Source of the DNA: Pyxicephalus adspersus
Lineage: Eukaryota > Chordata > Amphibia > Anura > Pyxicephalidae
Assembly (NCBI RefSeq): GCF_032062135.1
Contig: NC_092861.1
Span: forward strand, 59,270,980 to 59,334,979
Direction: 5' to 3'
DNA: 64,000 bases
The notes beneath the pieces are model-generated. The model was not told where the DNA came from. It saw only the letters and a list, made by a program, of their open reading frames with translations, and made no database searches. The translations under genes were made by a program, and so were the position numbers. How positions within the stretch are numbered: the stretch's first letter is position 1; the number at the start of each line of letters is the position of its first letter. This document shows, in pieces, positions 49,357-62,011 of this stretch.

Positions 49357-49578
49357 GGCCCTGATTTTTTAAAGTTCTCCAAGGCTGGAGAGAATACACT
49401 TTCATCAGTGAAGCTGGGTTTTCCAGCAAACCTGGAATGGATTTCCTAAAAGTCAAGCTATTTGTTAGCAGATGTTTTCAATCCCGTACCAGATCCATTC
49501 CAGGTTTGCTGTATCACCCACCTTCACTGGTGAAAGTGTATTTTCTCCAGCCTTGGAGATCTTTAATAAATCAGGGCC
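49357..49578. mobile_element. Palindromic MITE family B, good copy with ATT flanks
   Basis: GGCCCTGATTTTTTAAAGTT on the left and GATCTTTAATAAATCAGGGC on the right close a palindrome of about 222 bases. ATT flanks both sides (49354-49356 and 49579-49581), a possible target duplication. It lies in the same ARMC9 intron as the copy at 46118. Confidence 0.85.
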
Positions 49579-51812
49579 ATTATGTAGTCTTGCATCCACA
49601 TAACAGGCACAGATAAGGCTCCATTTCATATTTCCTTTTGTGCCTAAATAAAAAAATAAAAAAAATTTGGCAAACGTAGTATAAAACCCTAGTTCAAAAT
49701 TTCTTAAAGCTGAACTGTAGAAAATACACTAAAATTATCCTCAGACCTTTCTCTCCTCCGTCTTAGCAGTGAGTGTCCCCAGGTAATTTTTTTTTTTAAA
49801 TTAACCTGTACTGTGTAATCCCTCTTTTTAGCCCCCTTTGACATTACAGGGGCTGCAAAAGAAGCCAGAAGGAGTTCACAGTCTGTGTGGCAAGTGACCA
49901 ATATGAAGCAGGCATGTTGGTAAAGGGAAGATCCTTCTAATGCTTTCACAGCACAGACACCCTACTTAGCTCTAGTGTCATACATGGTTCCCATTTCTGT
50001 AGGCATACTGTACAATGTAGTGTGTAGGCAACCTTTTCTCTCTTCACTAAAAACAGAACAGCTCTGTCACCTTTGTTAACACTGAACTCTGGGCAAACCT
50101 AAAACCTGCTCTATTATCTCCCTCTCCCTATGCTGAACTCCCAATTCTCTTCTGTCACTGCTGACAGCACAATAAATTACAAGCTCTTTTGAATTGTGCT
50201 GGTGCTCAAGAAGGCACATCATTAGAACAGGAATTGCAACTCTGGGGTACCATGACAGCTTTCCGACTCTGAATGTAAGTTTGGAAGAGGTTCTGGTAAA
50301 ACAAACACCATAACAGTAGCAAAGTAAACTTCAGCAAGAACAAGCCCACAACACTGACTCTCAAACACTGTAACAGCACAGCTCATTGCACCTGACAGGA
50401 TCTAAAGAAAATAGCTGAAGGAGGAGGGACAGAACAGCAAACATGGGGAGAAGTGGGCTGGAGGATCATTGTAGTTCATTGGGCAGAAAATGAGAAGGGC
50501 TCAAGATACCTGTTGTGACTTATAAAGCTTGTTGTAGAAGTCACAATGTGCAGGACAATGGGACTAATCTCTCATGTAACTAAAGTAAATCTGTGAATCT
50601 GAAGCGCTTTTACAGGCTTTGTTTTTCTGCATCTGGCTGCATTCCCAGCACGCTTTACCTGAAATTCTAATTTTATTTTATTTTTTTTTTAATTGTCATG
50701 GTGCAGCGTGAATTACCAAGATTAAATTTGATTCGGTTTGTATTTCTTTAGGTGCATATGTACTATTGAGATCTATTTCCAACATTGATAAACTGCAAGT
50801 AATCAGAGAAAAACAGAAATCTGCACACATGATCACCTCACCTTGGTGATTCAAATAGGAAAAAGAACTTCAGAAAATGAAGGCCTTTTTAAATGCCAGT
50901 GCCATATGTATGGCAACAGTTTACCCACATTGTAGGAATAAAAAAAGAGCCCGTCATTGCTGACCTCTCCCTCTAAAAACATCAGTTACCTGGCTCTTAT
51001 ATTGATTCCCTGGCTTTAGTTCTATGATTCGTTGCTGTGAAAGAAATCCAAAAATATAGACTGCCATGTGTGATAAACAAACTTGTTTGTTTCTGGTCTC
51101 CCTCCTGCCTTTCTCCATAATACAAGCCTACTTTTCCCCCTCTGATCTATAAAACCACATTACTGCACATTTCCAGTCCTGCTTGCTCTTAGAGGTCTAT
51201 TTATAATGCAGTAAATCTGACATTCACTTTTGACATTTGCTGCTGGAGAATCTTCCAGGTCCATGTGTTTCAATTGAAATTAATTGGATTCCCCACCAGG
51301 AAATGTTTCAGCGAAACTCAATATTTTATTAAAAAGAACCCTTAGTGGTATTTTAAGGTCTTGTTTACATATGCTTTTGTTTTTGTCAGAACTGCCTTTC
51401 TCTCCTAGGAAGTCAACGAAATTGCAAAGGCTGCAGAGACGGTCAAATCCAGATCATATGAAAGCATGCTGCATTTAGCTCTCTATACAAGCCAGGTTTA
51501 CTTTAATAATGGTTCATGCCATGTCCGCTGACACAGTAACCCCCCAATGCTTTGTACAGACTTCCATATAAAAGTTACAACGCTCAGCTGAAGTATGAAT
51601 AACATACTGTATAAAGTAAATTATGAAAGATATTAGGGTATTCAACTTGGTGTCCCATGACTAATAGTACAAGGAATATGGTCTTGTTCATTGATGTAGA
51701 CAATAGATTCAGGTAGATAAATGATTATAACAGATAGCAGTGTTATGTATAAATAAGCTATATATACACATTATGCAGGTATTAGTCTGTCATTTGCAAT
51801 CCCTATTTAATG

Positions 51813-51870
51813 TACAGCGCTGCGTAATATGTTGGCGCTATATAAATCCTGTTTAATAATAATAATAATA
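51813..51870 (+). mobile_element. SINE/L2-type tail fragment
   Basis: TGTACAGCGCTGCGTAATAT followed by GTTGGCGCTATATAAATCC and an AATAAT run is the 3' tip of the SINE family seen at 2601 and 52181. Confidence 0.75.
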
Positions 51871-52180
51871 TAAAGATTCATACTGCCTGCAGAAATAAAA
51901 AGGATAACCTAACTCAGGGTCATTTACCAACATCAGACACCAATTACCCTAAAGGCAATTAGATGTTTCTTGCTTATATTTCTTTTATTTTTATGTTTAA
52001 GGATACAACCTTTATTACTTTTTGTTAGTCAGTGAGGGTGCTGGTTTATACAGGAACATTGTATTTAGAGTTTATTTTAGGGATAAATTGTGAGTAACCA
52101 TTTATTTACACATTTTCATAATGAAAAATGTGTACATTTTTTAAAAAGTTGGGAATATCTTGGGTGAAAACATTAACAGT

Positions 52181-52536
52181 ATAAGCACTTTGGATCAGCA
52201 GCTAGGACACTTGCCTGTGCAGCACTAGATCACAGGTTCGAATCTCGACTAGGGCACTATCTGCAAGGAATTTGTATTTTCTCCCCATGTTTGTGTGGGT
52301 TTCCTTTGGGAACTCCATTTTCCAACCACATCCCTAAAACAAGCAGTTAGGATAATTGGCTTCCCCTCTAAATTAGCCTTGGGCTATGTTATTGACATAT
52401 GACTATGGTAGGGACATTAGATTGTGAGCCCCTTTAAGGGCCAGTTAGGGACATGACTGTGGACTTTGTAAAGCGCCACATAATATGTTGCGACTATATA
52501 ATTACATAATAATAATAATAATAATAATAATAATAT
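52181..52536 (+). mobile_element. tRNA-headed SINE, nearly full length, in ARMC9 intron
   Basis: The head (GCACTTTGGATCAGCAGCTA to GGTTCGAATCTCGACTAGGG) includes a clear tRNA B box, GGTTCGAATC, and a worn A box. The body (ATGTTTGTGTGGGTTTCCTT, GCAGTTAGGATAATTGGCTT, GATTGTGAGCCCCTTTAAGG) and the tail GCGCCACATAATATGTTGCG plus an AATAAT run match the element at 2601. It would be transcribed by RNA polymerase III if active. Confidence 0.85.
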
Positions 52537-52795
52537 AAATAACAAATAGACCCTTCAGTCTTAAGTAAGGAATAGTACCTTTAAAACTTTGAATTTTGCA
52601 TTTCTACAGTAATATACTTTTGTTTTTGAAACCTTTTCAGTTTATGAGTAAACCACTGCTGTGTAGACTTTTCCCTGGCCTCAGCAGTGAATCACAGTTA
52701 TCTACTCGGTTTAACAAAGGTTTCTGATGACCCCACACAGCTAAAGCTGAATTCCAGACTATTTTATAAGTGCATTAACGTTCTGGAAAGCTCAC

Positions 52796-52854
52796 CTCAT
52801 CATGATCTGTCTCCTCCTCATCACCAGATTCCACTCCTTCATCAAATTTCCCTT
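52796..52854 (-). CDS. ARMC9: ARMC9 coding exon, acidic patch
   Basis: Acceptor ctgttttttttag, donor after GATGAG (gtgagc). Its 59 bases encode EGKFDEGVESGDEEETDHDE once the split codon is joined. Human ARMC9 has a longer Asp/Glu run at the same place, so the acidic character is conserved but the run is shorter here. The next intron downstream is the longest one fully inside the window, about 6.9 kb, and is full of MITEs. Confidence 0.92.
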
Positions 52855-53194
52855 CTAAAAAAAACAGAAAACAATGTTATATGCCCCCTGTAAAATACAT
52901 GCAGGCCGCTGCTGAGATTTTTAATACAACTAATTTGGATCCTTATTAGTCAAAATATCTGTCAAAACAACATGCACGTGTAGAGAAAGAAGCATTGTAT
53001 TTGGTATAAGGCAGTTATATGTTTTTATGTTTTTTCGATCAGGAACCAATGTGCATTTCAGTGGAGGAGAACTGTTTGCACATCCTCCCCTCTACAGAAC
53101 AGAATGGCACTGTGCATATATCACTTGTTCTTTAAACTTTCACTGAAAATAAAACAAAATAGGTAGGTATACACGTAGGTATCCTACATGCGTA

Positions 53195-53430
53195 CATAGC
53201 CTTAAAAGCCCCATACAGATATCAGATTTCTGTTGCCAGAAACTATATTTTGTGATCTTTTCCAGTGACAGATGAATGAACAAGCACTGCACACAAAGTT
53301 TCATGGAGATCAGTTGCTGTTCATCAATCAGCCAAGGAGGCTTGATAAACAATGTTAGGGGATTGCTGCACGCATGAAAAATTTTCGACTGAGAAAAGGA
53401 TAACATGTTCGTCTCCAGCATCAATCAATT
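53195..53430. mobile_element. Possible worn MITE family A relic in ARMC9 intron
   Basis: GTTGCCAGAAAC, TTTTCCAGTGACAGATGAAT and AAGCACTGCACACA echo the hairpin and middle modules of family A in degraded form. The call is tentative. Confidence 0.3.
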
Positions 53431-53663
53431 GGTGTGTGAACATTGCTATAAACTGCAGGTTCAAAAGAACTTTTGAAGGAGCTTTCGCTCCTTCTGTTTC
53501 CATACCTGCTTTGTAGACACACCTCTCTATTCAAATTTCTGAAAGAATAGGTTTTGGCATCTACACAAGTACACAATACCTTTACCTGATCAGCAAGAAG
53601 ATATACTAAAGTGATTTCGGCATTCAAACATACAGGTTTGTTCAGTTGTATTGGCGCAGTTAC

Positions 53664-53754
53664 CTGAGTTGAGTTGTCTTAAAATGAACTCAATTTGACG
53701 GTTCATATCTTTGTTCCCCTCCTTGATGAAACATCTCAGAATTTCCTGCATTCC
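53664..53754 (-). CDS. ARMC9: ARMC9 coding exon, last armadillo repeat
   Basis: Acceptor cttacttacatactag, donor after AACTCAG (gtaact). The frame reads [19 protein letters not shown] and then [11 protein letters not shown]. The [11 protein letters not shown] and RQIEFI..QLNS segments match the end of the human armadillo domain almost residue for residue. The exon starts in phase 0 and leaves one base. Confidence 0.96.
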
Positions 53755-54723
53755 CTAGTATGTAAGTAAGATAATTAAAATGTTCCTCCAAGTCAAAATT
53801 GAAAAACACAACAATGATAACACAGATAAGATTAATGGAGAATTGCTATAAATTAATCACCAAAACATTAAACGAACTGATAGGGGAATTAAATAACACT
53901 GATTATTCTCATTACAATGGCACCTGTCAAAGAAGTGAGGAATAAGAGGAAGAAAGTGAACAATTAGATCTTAAAGGTGATTTGTTGGATCCAAGAAAAA
54001 TGGGCAAGTAGATGGATCTGAGTAATCCTGACAAGTGCCAAATTGTGCTGTGTAGACAACTGGGTCAAAGTATCTCCAAAACAGCAGGTCTTGTAGGGTA
54101 TTCTCAATATGCAGTGGTTAGTACCTACCAAATAAGGACAAAGAGGGACAACCAGTGAGCAAGCCAAAAGGTGATGGGACACCCAAAGCTCATTGATCCT
54201 AATGGGGTCCAATGCCACAGAGAAACAACAGTAGCAAAAATCACCTAAAAATGGTGGCCATGGGAGAAAAGTGTCTAAAAGCACAGTGGATTGCAGCTTA
54301 CTGCATGCAGGGCTGCAAAGACACAGACCAGTCAGAATGCTTAGTATGATGCTTGTCCATCACTGTACCTGCCTACAATGTCACATGAGGCTCATGTGGT
54401 AAGTGCATTTATGTAAAATGGAAAAAAATGCCGGAGGGTAGGACTATGGCAAGTAGGCAGGGTGGCAAAGGCACATGGAGTGACCTTAAAGGGGAATAAA
54501 ACTTCCCCTTTAAGTTCAGGCAACGTCTCTTCTGCAATAAAACATACTCCCATGCCCGTTTACTCTCTTCAACTGTCAAAATCACTGAGCTGCACATGCC
54601 AATTACCAAACAAAATCAATCATAGTTTTCAGTAACCTCCAGTCAAACACGATTTCATAATTTACAAAAGTAAAAACAGGCAAAACTTTAAGACTAATAT
54701 ACTATTTTCAATTGATAACTTAC

Positions 54724-54798
54724 CATGGCTCTTGCTTCCTCTCGTATCAAATTAACAGCAAGAAGGCTATATAGAGCCCCATTGACACAGGAACGAAT
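54724..54798 (-). CDS. ARMC9: ARMC9 coding exon, armadillo repeat
   Basis: Acceptor aaaaccccacag, donor after GCCATG (gtaagt). It has 25 codons, phase 0 on both sides, reading IRSCVNGALYSLLAVNLIRE and then EARAM. The VNGALYS.L.V..IREEARAM pattern is characteristic of ARMC9. An opposite-strand open frame over the same bases is only its shadow. Confidence 0.96.
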
Positions 54799-55027
54799 CT
54801 GTGGGGTTTTAGCAGAATTTGAACAAGTTTATAAAACCAAATCTGACAAATCTGTAGAGAAACTTCTATATGAGAAGACAAATGAGGATCTGTTGTATAT
54901 GACAGTCAAATTATTCCTTTTACATGTGTAAAGACCAAAGGTGTAATACAACTAGATAATAAAAGAGACAAAAAAACTGTTCCTTTAGAAAGTTTTTCAG
55001 ATAAGGCTTAGTTTAAATGTAGCTTTA

Positions 55028-55289
55028 AGCTGTATACACGTTAGATCTTTGTCGTTGGAAAGGATCTTTCACAATCCTTTCCATTGACAAAAGACTGAAA
55101 GATGCATGAACGAGTGCTGTACATCCAGGCTGCACTCTCTCCCCTTCACTTGCATTGTGGTTCTTAGTTGATCTGCCAGGACGGATCCATGAACGACATC
55201 GGGCAGCCGCTGTACACAGGTCAGATTCCCATCCGATACTAGTCCTGAAGCAATAATCGTATGACAATCATCCGTTGTGTGTATGTAGC
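55028..55289. mobile_element. MITE family A, diverged copy in ARMC9 intron
   Basis: It starts AGCTGTATACACGTTAGATC after TTA, carries the GTCGTTGGAAAGGATC / hairpin module and the TACATCCAGG and CTGCCAGG words, and ends TTGTGTGTATGTAGCC. It is an older, mutated relative of the 9389 and 39326 copies. Confidence 0.75.
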
Positions 55290-56537
55290 CATAGACCAGT
55301 GAAGGCAGTTATATGTTCTAACCACCTAAAACCAATGCCTGTGTCCTTCCCAGGCCCTGAATCAATTAAAAATTCCTGGCAGGGAAGCCAGGGAAGCCTT
55401 GAAGCCAGGTGTATGTGTGACATAAGGGCACAGAAGCATGGGTTGGAATGCAGAGCTTTTAGAAGTGTTAGAAAAGAGGAGAAATGCTGGGACTGTTAGC
55501 AGATCACCAGGGGTCTGCTTTTAATGGTAGCCATAGCTATTCTACCGAGTGCAAATTTGCAAGACTTTTATAGTCATGAATGGTTAGAAGCACTGCCAAG
55601 TTAATACTGCTATCCAAGGCTCCATTAAAGGTATACTGTCACTTCTAACCCTGCTGTAAAAGATTTTTAGGTAATGAACAAAAATTAAGAATTAAAATAT
55701 GTAGATTTGCCAGTTACAGTACATACATCCCTGTACATGTATAGTTGGGCTTGTGATCCTTTAGGCTAGTGCATCCTTTGTTTAGAACAGTTTTCAGCTT
55801 CTGTATATTTTTGCATCTAAACAAATTTTTTTGCCAAAAAGCCGGACTTTCATGTCCTAGTCTGTATACCAGAAACTTCATTTGATGAGTATCAACCCAA
55901 TTACATGCAGTCTCTACTTTGGTGCCAGATTGACAAATGAGATTAGTGCACTTCATTATTTAACCCTTGAGAAAACCTTTTGGTGGGGCCCTTTTTTTGA
56001 TAAAACCAATAATGCTATGCACGAAAGACCCATCAAAAAGATGTTGCTCTCATTATGCTGACAAGGATATGGCACCGGGAAAAGACATACCCTAAGGGGG
56101 TTGCAGTATTGTGACCCATTCACACAGAGGTGTGTTTGCAACAGAAGAATTATTGAATTATTGTTCTGATCACATTGGATATTACCCTCAATAATAACTT
56201 CCTTACACTGCTGACAACATTTATAAGACAGGACAGTGAGTGGGTCTCTCCAGAAGCAACAGAGGCAATTAAAAAGGTTCTATAGACCAAGAGAAGACGA
56301 GAGACCCAGAACAATTTGTATCTGTCTGTGTACACATTGCAGATTTGTCCTTCCTGTCTAGTAAAACTATGTACTCACATTTTTCTTAGGGAATATTATG
56401 TGTTATTACCATAGGACGGGACCTTAATTGCTTGTTCTCTAGAAAAGGGTTTCTCAACTCTATACCCTAAGGGCCACATACAAGACTTTGGTATAAATAG
56501 GATGGACTTTCTGACCATACTTTTCTAAGACACATAC

Positions 56538-56614
56538 CTCATGGTTCTCATGGCCAAGTAAATCAGACAGCACTCTGAGAACGTGGCTTGCATTTTTGGC
56601 ACACGCTTTCTTTC
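56538..56614 (-). CDS. ARMC9: ARMC9 coding exon, armadillo repeat (DLLGHENHE)
   Basis: Acceptor tttgttttaaacag, donor after CATGAG (gtatgt). Length 77 fits the flanking phases. It encodes [20 protein letters not shown] and then [18 protein letters not shown] is identical to the human segment as I recall it. Confidence 0.96.
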
Positions 56615-56735
56615 CTGTTTAAAACAAATATTACAAATCATAAATGCACTGAACAGTTATATATTTTTCATGGCCTTAAACATTTATGTGACATAGATGA
56701 AGTAAAGATGAGTCATCACACAGGTATATACAGAC

Positions 56736-56875
56736 CTGCACTACGTAAACAAAGGTTCATCAGCAAGGCCACACAGTATTCCAATGTGTAGTCAGATAGA
56801 TGATCTGTGTCTTCCAGCTCTTGTACAAGCCAATCAATAAGACCATCCCTTATCATGGCTGACTGCATAGGTCGC
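56736..56875 (-). CDS. ARMC9: ARMC9 coding exon, armadillo repeat (weak donor)
   Basis: Acceptor ttttctcttccag. The exon ends AGTGCAG before gtctgt, a donor with poor match at +3 to +5, the weakest in the series. The frame reads [20 protein letters not shown], then [20 protein letters not shown] and [25 protein letters not shown] is a hallmark of ARMC9. Length 140 keeps the frame. The human exon boundary falls at the same place, so I keep this donor despite its weakness. Confidence 0.95.
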
Positions 56876-58889
56876 CTGGAAGAGAAAACATCATTAGTAA
56901 AAATTAAAAGGTCCTTATAAGCGCCAATATGTTAAATGACCTGAGCGAAGGCTTATTTGTAAAATTAGGAAGCTGGAAAGTTATTAAAATGTTAGTAATA
57001 ATTCTACATACCATATTGGTTTGTGGATGATTGAATGTGTGGTTGATAAACTTATATATTCCTCAATACACTTTTTGAAGTCTCTAGCCATGCAGTTCTA
57101 GAGACGTATGCAAAATCCACCAGGAACCTAAACGTTTTTTTTTCTTGGTGGTTTGGTTACTTCCACAGTTTAATTAACTTTCTCCAGAATAGAAAGAAGT
57201 AATTGTTGCCTTTACGTGGCATGTGGAGTGTGTGTTTTTCCAAATAGGTTTTAAACAAGTGATCTCTACAAATCAAACCTAAAACTTTTTGTGAAAATAT
57301 GTAATAATATGTAACAAACCATACATTTGTATAGAGAGTTGGGGATTGTATAGAGATTTGCCAAAAACTGGGAAAATCTCATCTGGTGCCCCTTGTTGAG
57401 ATAAAAAAAAAAACTGTATCAGCTAATCTCGCTACATAAAAGGCATTCAAAATTGCCTCTACCTCACCCCTTCCACTAGGTAATCAATATGCTTCATTAG
57501 TGATTGACCACTCGATTTCACTTGAGATGTTCATATGTGACTGTTTCCAGCAATAGAAATCTTGTATCTATACAATGCTTTAGCTCTTTAGATTAGAGTC
57601 AGTACATTAAAATTGTTATTTCAGTTTTTGGTAGATGCTGGAGAGTTAAACAATCTGACCATCTGTGCTTCAGTTGGATTTTCTTCCTATTTTAAAATGA
57701 AACTGCAATAAACATACAAAGGTGGGCAGGAGAACTGGGCAAATGCAAAATTAGAATTATGGCAGGCAATTCTCATTTTCCATCTAACTCTCCACTAAGC
57801 TTTTATTTATACTAATATATAAGATTTTGGTGGCTTGACCAATTTAGCACATGCTTGCTCCTTGACAATATATTATAAGGAATCTTACCATATATTGAAC
57901 TCTGGTGATTCTTTTTTCCTATAGAAATGGCTCCCTCATACCACTTCAAGGGTTATTAGATACTTCTGTCTAGAGGGGGATGCTAAGTGAAAAAGACATA
58001 CCATATCTCTCATTTTGACAGTCCAATGCTATGGATCCTAGGCAGGCTTGAACTAAAGTGGCCGATATCAGCAGCCAAACTGGAGGGACAGTGAGGCTTT
58101 TACATAACTGCATGCGACCAGTCTTGTGAATCAGAAGTAGAGCAGCATCAGCAGAGCAAGTGGGGAGTAAGGGGGTCCCAGTGAGTGGATGTATTCTCTT
58201 GTTACAAATACCTTTGCAATGGTTTATCTTTTATAATATCATAAGACAGTGCATCGCACTTTATATAGATGATCCACAGTCACACTGATCTTTTAAATAA
58301 TGTGTTTTTATGAATTTTTTCTTTCAAATTACTGATAAGATTCCTAACTGTCTACCTCTATACTAACTTACTACTACTTACTATAGTAAATGCAGTTTAA
58401 ATAGAATTAAATAAGAAACATTTAACAAATTGTCATCCAGGTACAGCAATGATGATGCCATCTGAACAAAAGAATGACAAATAACTGCCAAACTAAATTC
58501 TGCTTCCATGCAGCTACTAGTTTTGTGTTACAACAAATGATTGTTGGCACAGTATATAACAGATTAGTACTGTATTTATTTTAATTTATTTGAATTAAAA
58601 TTTGTTTAGACAAAAGAACAGAAGAAGAATAGATATGCAAGCTAAAGTATAAAGAATAGGGAACAATATGTTCTCTGGACATTATTGGACATGTGATTTA
58701 TTAACCAATAGTCATATTTTAATTTTTGGGCGATAGCCAGAGTTACTTTGTGTGACAAACTTAACATAATAACAGCCTTATAGTGGAGTGGTAAACCACC
58801 TGCTGGCTTCACAATACCCAATTTTGTCTCGTTGCTACCAGCTCACTCGGTTAGTTGGCCCAGTGTACCAGTTGTTTTTTGAATCTTAC

Positions 58890-59010
58890 CTAAGGCTCAG
58901 TTTTTGCAGAGAGCCCAGAACATTTTCCCTAGTGAACGAATCCTTCTCTGTCTTGAGTTCAGCCTCCAGTGAGCCTAGTAAGTAAAGATTCTGACTTAGA
59001 TAAACACGGC
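58890..59010 (-). CDS. ARMC9: ARMC9 coding exon, armadillo repeat ([10 protein letters not shown])
   Basis: Acceptor ctttgtatcctag, donor after CCTTAG (gtaaga). The frame reads [20 protein letters not shown] and then [23 protein letters not shown] and TRENVLG.LQK.SLR match human ARMC9. Length 121 fits both phases. Confidence 0.96.
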
Positions 59011-59373
59011 CTAGGATACAAAGGAGGGGAAAAAAATGTTCATGAAAATACAGTTAAAGGTACATCAATTGCTTTTTGAATAACAATATTTTACATTCCT
59101 TTGAGAGCTCATTTTATGGAGGTATGGCTAAGAAGCATCACTGCCACTCGATTGTAACAAGACCACCTTAAAAAAAATGTTGTATGAGCTAGTCTAGCAA
59201 CATGCAGATGTTAAAAAGGATCTCTGCTTTGTTGTATCCACTAATGAAATCAGAGATGTTGATAGCAGTTCATTTAGTGATCTTTCAGGACAGCAAATCA
59301 TGTGTTTCCCATTTGTTAAACCATGAAAAACAATTGGTAATACACTTTCAATCAGATAATCAGAGTGTCTTAC

Positions 59374-59464
59374 CATCAGATAATGATGCTAAAGCATTAA
59401 TAAGGCGGGCTGTATATTGTCTGACCAACTCGTTTTTGGACTGAAGCAACTGTAGTGCAATACT
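59374..59464 (-). CDS. ARMC9: ARMC9 coding exon, armadillo repeat
   Basis: Acceptor tttgttttctccatag, donor after TCTGATG (gtaaga). The frame reads SIALQLLQSKNELVRQYTAR and then LINALASLSDG. LQLL.S...VRQY.ARLINA.ASL matches human ARMC9 closely. It starts in phase 0 and leaves one base. An antisense open frame over this exon is a shadow. Confidence 0.96.
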
Positions 59465-61252
59465 CTATGGAGAAAACAAAATAACAGGACATTATTTAAA
59501 GATCTTCACATCATATACCTACTGAGCCATATGTAGTGGTTGGCGAATATTATTTTTCAATCATTCCTGCTGTGAGAGCAAGATTTCCCAACACTAGTTT
59601 AACCAAATCAATCAAAGTTTTAGTTTATTAGTGCAAAGCTGACATCATACACTACATATATCCTTTTTTATAGTTTTTTACCCTGGGTTTGTAATGATAA
59701 ATGATAGAAAAATGCATTTTTTGGCTTTAAAAAAATCTGACCGGCCCTAAAACAAAGTCTAAAATGTAAAACTTAGGTAGCCACAGAGCTGAAGTACCCC
59801 GTAATACCTGTAATTATTTATGGGAAAACTAAAAATTGTGTTCCTGTACTTTTCCTCTGGATTCCAAGCCCAGGTTTTACTTGCTAAAGTTCATATTAGG
59901 ATGACCCCCTACATGTGCTGAATCCCCCCCCCCCACCCCCAATCAATAAGCTGTCAAATGCCAGAAATTCAGTGGTTGCTTGAGGTTTTGGCATTTCACA
60001 GTTGAATGACATGGAACAAGGCTTAGCAACTTGAGGTGGTAGGTTTATTCTTGACTTGGACCAAAGGGGTTTTACAGTGGCTCAATGATCAATTTAAAGG
60101 ATATATAGGATATATATAGGATAACCCTATATAGTTATATAGGGTCATGAACTGGTAAGTGCATTTACAAATGGGAGAATGGTGAGGGATTTAGTAGAGA
60201 AATTTCCATTACTAAATTAAATATAAAAAAATGTAAATTGGCCACTAGATTGATATTTGCATTTCCCTGTTTGCCAGCAAAATACCTGCCACACAGACAA
60301 GGCATTGATTTTTTTTCCAGGACAATCTCGAACAAATCAAATTATGGTAGCTTAACAGTAATAGACCATTAAGTGCAGACCCTAAATAAATAAAGGGAAA
60401 TACTCTTTGTACACACACATATACACATACAAAAAAAGTATAGAAACAAGCTTTTTAACATGTATTGATAAAGTAATTGACTCAATGGGGGATGTGTCAG
60501 ACATCTGAAATCAGATCACCATCTGAAATGAGAGCTGTGGAGGCTTTAGAAAGAAAAATGAATTGTAGGATTGAACAGCTTTGCTTTTGAATAGAAAGTG
60601 TTAATCATATGAAATGTATTTGGATGATTTAAACTGAGGGTGCTTTTTTCATAAAAAATTAAGGTTTAAGCTTTTGAGTAATTTTAGGGGTTAGGGTTAA
60701 GGAGGGGTTAAGAGTTGGAGTCCAGCAAAAAAAAAAAAAGTAGGGTCTGGAGGTTTGGGGGTATGATCCTGCTACAGGATCATTAAGAAAAAAAAAATGT
60801 TGAGATTTGCTTTATAGGTCAAGTAGGAAGTTTAAAACTTAAATTTGTGCAACTTCTATATAAAAATGCAAGCAAGTCAAAGCTAATGTTTAATACAATA
60901 AAATGTGGTATTTCCAGTCATCAATAACATTTTGTTTTCAATACAGTGCATAACAGCTGGAGAAAAAAAGGCTAAATGATACTGAATGTCCATCAGCCAG
61001 GAAACACAGCGTGAGAAGCTGCATAAAGTGAAATCAGAGTGAGAAATTTCTGTACAGTAATTGAGCCATACAACTGTGCAAAACGGAAGTTTAGTTTTAG
61101 TTAATATTGGCACAATCTAGTGTTAGTTATATTCAACTGGACGGTAAAGATGTTTTAAAACTTTTTTTTTTAAAGCTATAAATAAGCTGATGAAGTGTGA
61201 TTGACAGGCTATATCATATTATGAATAAAAAATATTTACACAGCTCCAACAT

Positions 61253-61430
61253 ACAGTTAGGTCCATAAATATTTGGACAGAGACAACTTTTTCTAATTTT
61301 GGTTCTGTACATTACCACAATTCATTTTAAATGAAACAATTCAGATGCAGTTGAACTGCAGACTTTCAACTTTAATTCAGTGGGTTGAACAAAGATTGCA
61401 TAAAAATGTGAGGAACTAAAGCCTTTTTTT
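61253..61430. mobile_element. Tc1-like element end
   Basis: CAGTTAGGTCCATAAATATT then TTGGACAGAGACAACTTTTT and TTCAGTGGGTTGAACAAAGA form the known terminal region of a Tc1-type non-autonomous element in frogs and fish, preceded by TA. The opposite end is not evident. Confidence 0.65.
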
Positions 61431-61594
61431 AAATCCTAAGACAGCAGTACAATATATAATTTTAAGTGGATGAGCTACCATACAATTTCAGGTTGAAATC
61501 AAATGTGACAATGCACATATGAGTGGCAGAGTCTCTCATATGTGATTTTGCCTTTGCTTGGTAAATTTTATTTCATTTTAGACTACTAGTTTTG

Positions 61595-61640
61595 ATCCCT
61601 CCTGATGAGGCATCCTTTTGAGAAACACGTAAAGGAACTA
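61595..61640 (+). repeat. Worn copy of the same repeat core
   Basis: TCCTGATGAGGCATCCTTTT then GAGAAACACGTAAAGG parallels the core at 46957. Diverged. Confidence 0.4.
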
Positions 61641-62011
61641 ATTTGTTAAATGATGTGATTTGAAAAGATTTTGGACACATACAGTTGCACAATTTATATG
61701 CAAACTGAAACTTTGTGAGACACAGGCCATTTGATTATATAGAGATGTTGACTTGACACCTGTATATATGTTTTAATGCTGATGTGCAAATATTTTTTTT
61801 CTCCAATAGTGTTGAATTACTTTCCCAGTACAGTTAAAGTTCCAAGCTCTTCAGCAAGCTATTGTACATTATTAGCATGCCAACACACCTTAAACTATCA
61901 TGCATAAACAATGCCATATTCAACAAAACTGACCCAACTTAAAACTATATTATACTATACTACACTATACTAATATAGTTTTAATTGATTCCTATCTAAA
62001 GTGTTGCTCAC

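Noticed and set aside
51413..51530. Plus-strand acceptor followed by an open frame (EVNEIAKAAETVKSRSYESM)
   Set aside because: It is a short single frame of about 40 codons in an ARMC9 intron, on the opposite strand, with no donor needed and no known match; chance is likely.
52181..52265. Possible tRNA gene (B box GGTTCGAATC)
   Set aside because: The cloverleaf is worn and the head runs straight into an L2-like body and AAT tail, so it is a SINE.
54725..54931. Plus-strand open frame over ARMC9 exon 54724-54798
   Set aside because: It is the antisense shadow of a firmly assigned exon; the same holds for 59202-59444 over exon 59374-59464.
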